Source: Rhodospirillaceae bacterium
GTDB taxonomy: Bacteria; Pseudomonadota; Alphaproteobacteria; Rhodospirillales; Casp-alpha2
Length of the DNA: 64,000 nucleotides
Direction of reading: 5' to 3'
Assembly: GCA_002686255.1 (NCBI GenBank)
Contig: NZAZ01000114.1
Coordinates: 1-64,000 of the forward strand
The notes below the pieces were generated by a model. That model was given only the letters and a program-made list of their open reading frames with translations, was not told the DNA's origin and did not search any database. Below are positions 63,693 through 64,000 of the stretch, piece after piece (positions within the stretch are counted from its first letter, which is position 1; each line of letters opens with the position of its first letter). The translations under genes and the position numbers were made by a program.

Positions 63693-64000
63693 GACGATTG
63701 ACCTTCTGCTGTATGGCCCGGCCGGGACCGGGTTATGGCGAAGCTAAACACGATAACCGGCAAAATGCCAAAACCAACGATAGCCAGCGCCGCCAGGGAC
63801 GCCTCGCCCAACTGTTCGTCGGAGGCGTATTGATGCACATAGGTCGCCAGGGTGTGAAAATTGAACGGCCTGAGGATCACCGTCATCGGCAGTTCCTTCA
63901 TGCTGTCGACAAAGACCAGCATCGCCGCCGTCAGCATACTGCCCCGGATCAGCGGAAGGTGGATGCGGCGCAGCGTGCTCAACGGGCCGTGCCCGAGGCT
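63689..64000 (-). CDS. fbpB: Ferric iron ABC transporter permease (partial, 5' end outside window)
   Basis: The last 103 codons of a permease of the FbpB type; the frame continues past the right edge. It begins inside the cytoplasmic EAA loop (SLGHGPLSTLRRIHLPLIRG) that contacts the ATPase. Two membrane helices and the conserved VFVDSMKELPMTVILRPFNF typical of iron permeases follow. The substrate-binding protein gene would be expected upstream, outside the window. Confidence 0.88.
   Translation of the reverse strand, partial: SLGHGPLSTLRRIHLPLIRGSMLTAAMLVFVDSMKELPMTVILRPFNFHTLATYVHQYASDEQLGEASLAALAIVGFGILPVIVFSFAITRSRPGHTAEGQSS

Overview
The window is about 64 kb of high-GC chromosome from an alphaproteobacterium, most likely a free-living aerobic member of the Rhodospirillales or a close relative. 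This is inferred from gene content: a CcrM-type GANTC methyltransferase, a TIGR02302/DUF4175 protein, an MJ0042-finger/DUF3426 protein beside ftsEX, the metX-metW pair, a DUF1127 protein, a HIG1 protein and class II ribonucleotide reductase. I saw no rRNA, tRNA, CRISPR array, prophage or insertion sequence. Genes are tightly packed, with many ATGA or GTGA overlaps and several convergent pairs that share stop codons. | Layout. 1-840 is a repeat-rich non-coding stretch: a 12-bp triplicate, a strong promoter overlapped by a 12-bp inverted repeat, and eleven 7-bp motifs at exact 11-bp spacing. 841-9651 holds a lytic transglycosylase, moaB, two small glycosyltransferase-like genes, a PA0069-type radical SAM protein, a CPA2 antiporter, rnhB and ccrM, the last preceded by five GANTC sites in 75 bp. 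9648-14040 (minus strand) is an acyl-CoA redox group: an oxidoreductase, 3-hydroxyacyl-CoA dehydrogenase, etfA and etfB, then a cobalamin adenosyltransferase. 14164-25389 carries RraA-like, HIG1, aminopeptidase P, DUF1127 and TlpA genes, the argH-lptM-lysA-DUF4175 run and the DUF3426 protein. 25556-30275 holds ftsE-ftsX, ydcF-like, plsC-like, a small charged ORF and a Na+/Ca2+ antiporter. 30670-41546 holds nrdJ, chaC-like, DUF2125, an exported YqgE, the chorismate mutase-hisC-tyrA operon, divergent metX-metW and a methyltransferase. | 41651-51884 looks like an accessory metabolic block: an amidase and a GntR/FCD regulator flank a perfect 12-bp palindrome. They are followed by an aldehyde:ferredoxin oxidoreductase and by a CO-dehydrogenase-like molybdenum hydroxylase whose maturation genes (xdhC, coxG, mocA-like) are divergent from its structural genes. 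The large subunit carries the form II motif, so its substrate is probably not CO. | 52025-62070 is a five-gene lipid operon. It starts with an unusual fusion of a PlsC-type acyltransferase and an alpha/beta-hydrolase, followed by fadD, a thiolase, a FadB/FadJ-type bifunctional enzyme and fadE: a complete long-chain beta-oxidation set. Electrons from fadE could pass through the EtfAB encoded at 11599-13298. The window ends with a hemerythrin lacking one iron ligand and the 3' part of a ferric-iron ABC transporter operon. | The best candidates for new biology are the acyltransferase-hydrolase fusion heading the beta-oxidation operon, the 11-bp phased array with its promoter/operator, the tungsten/molybdenum oxidoreductase block and the GANTC cluster before ccrM.
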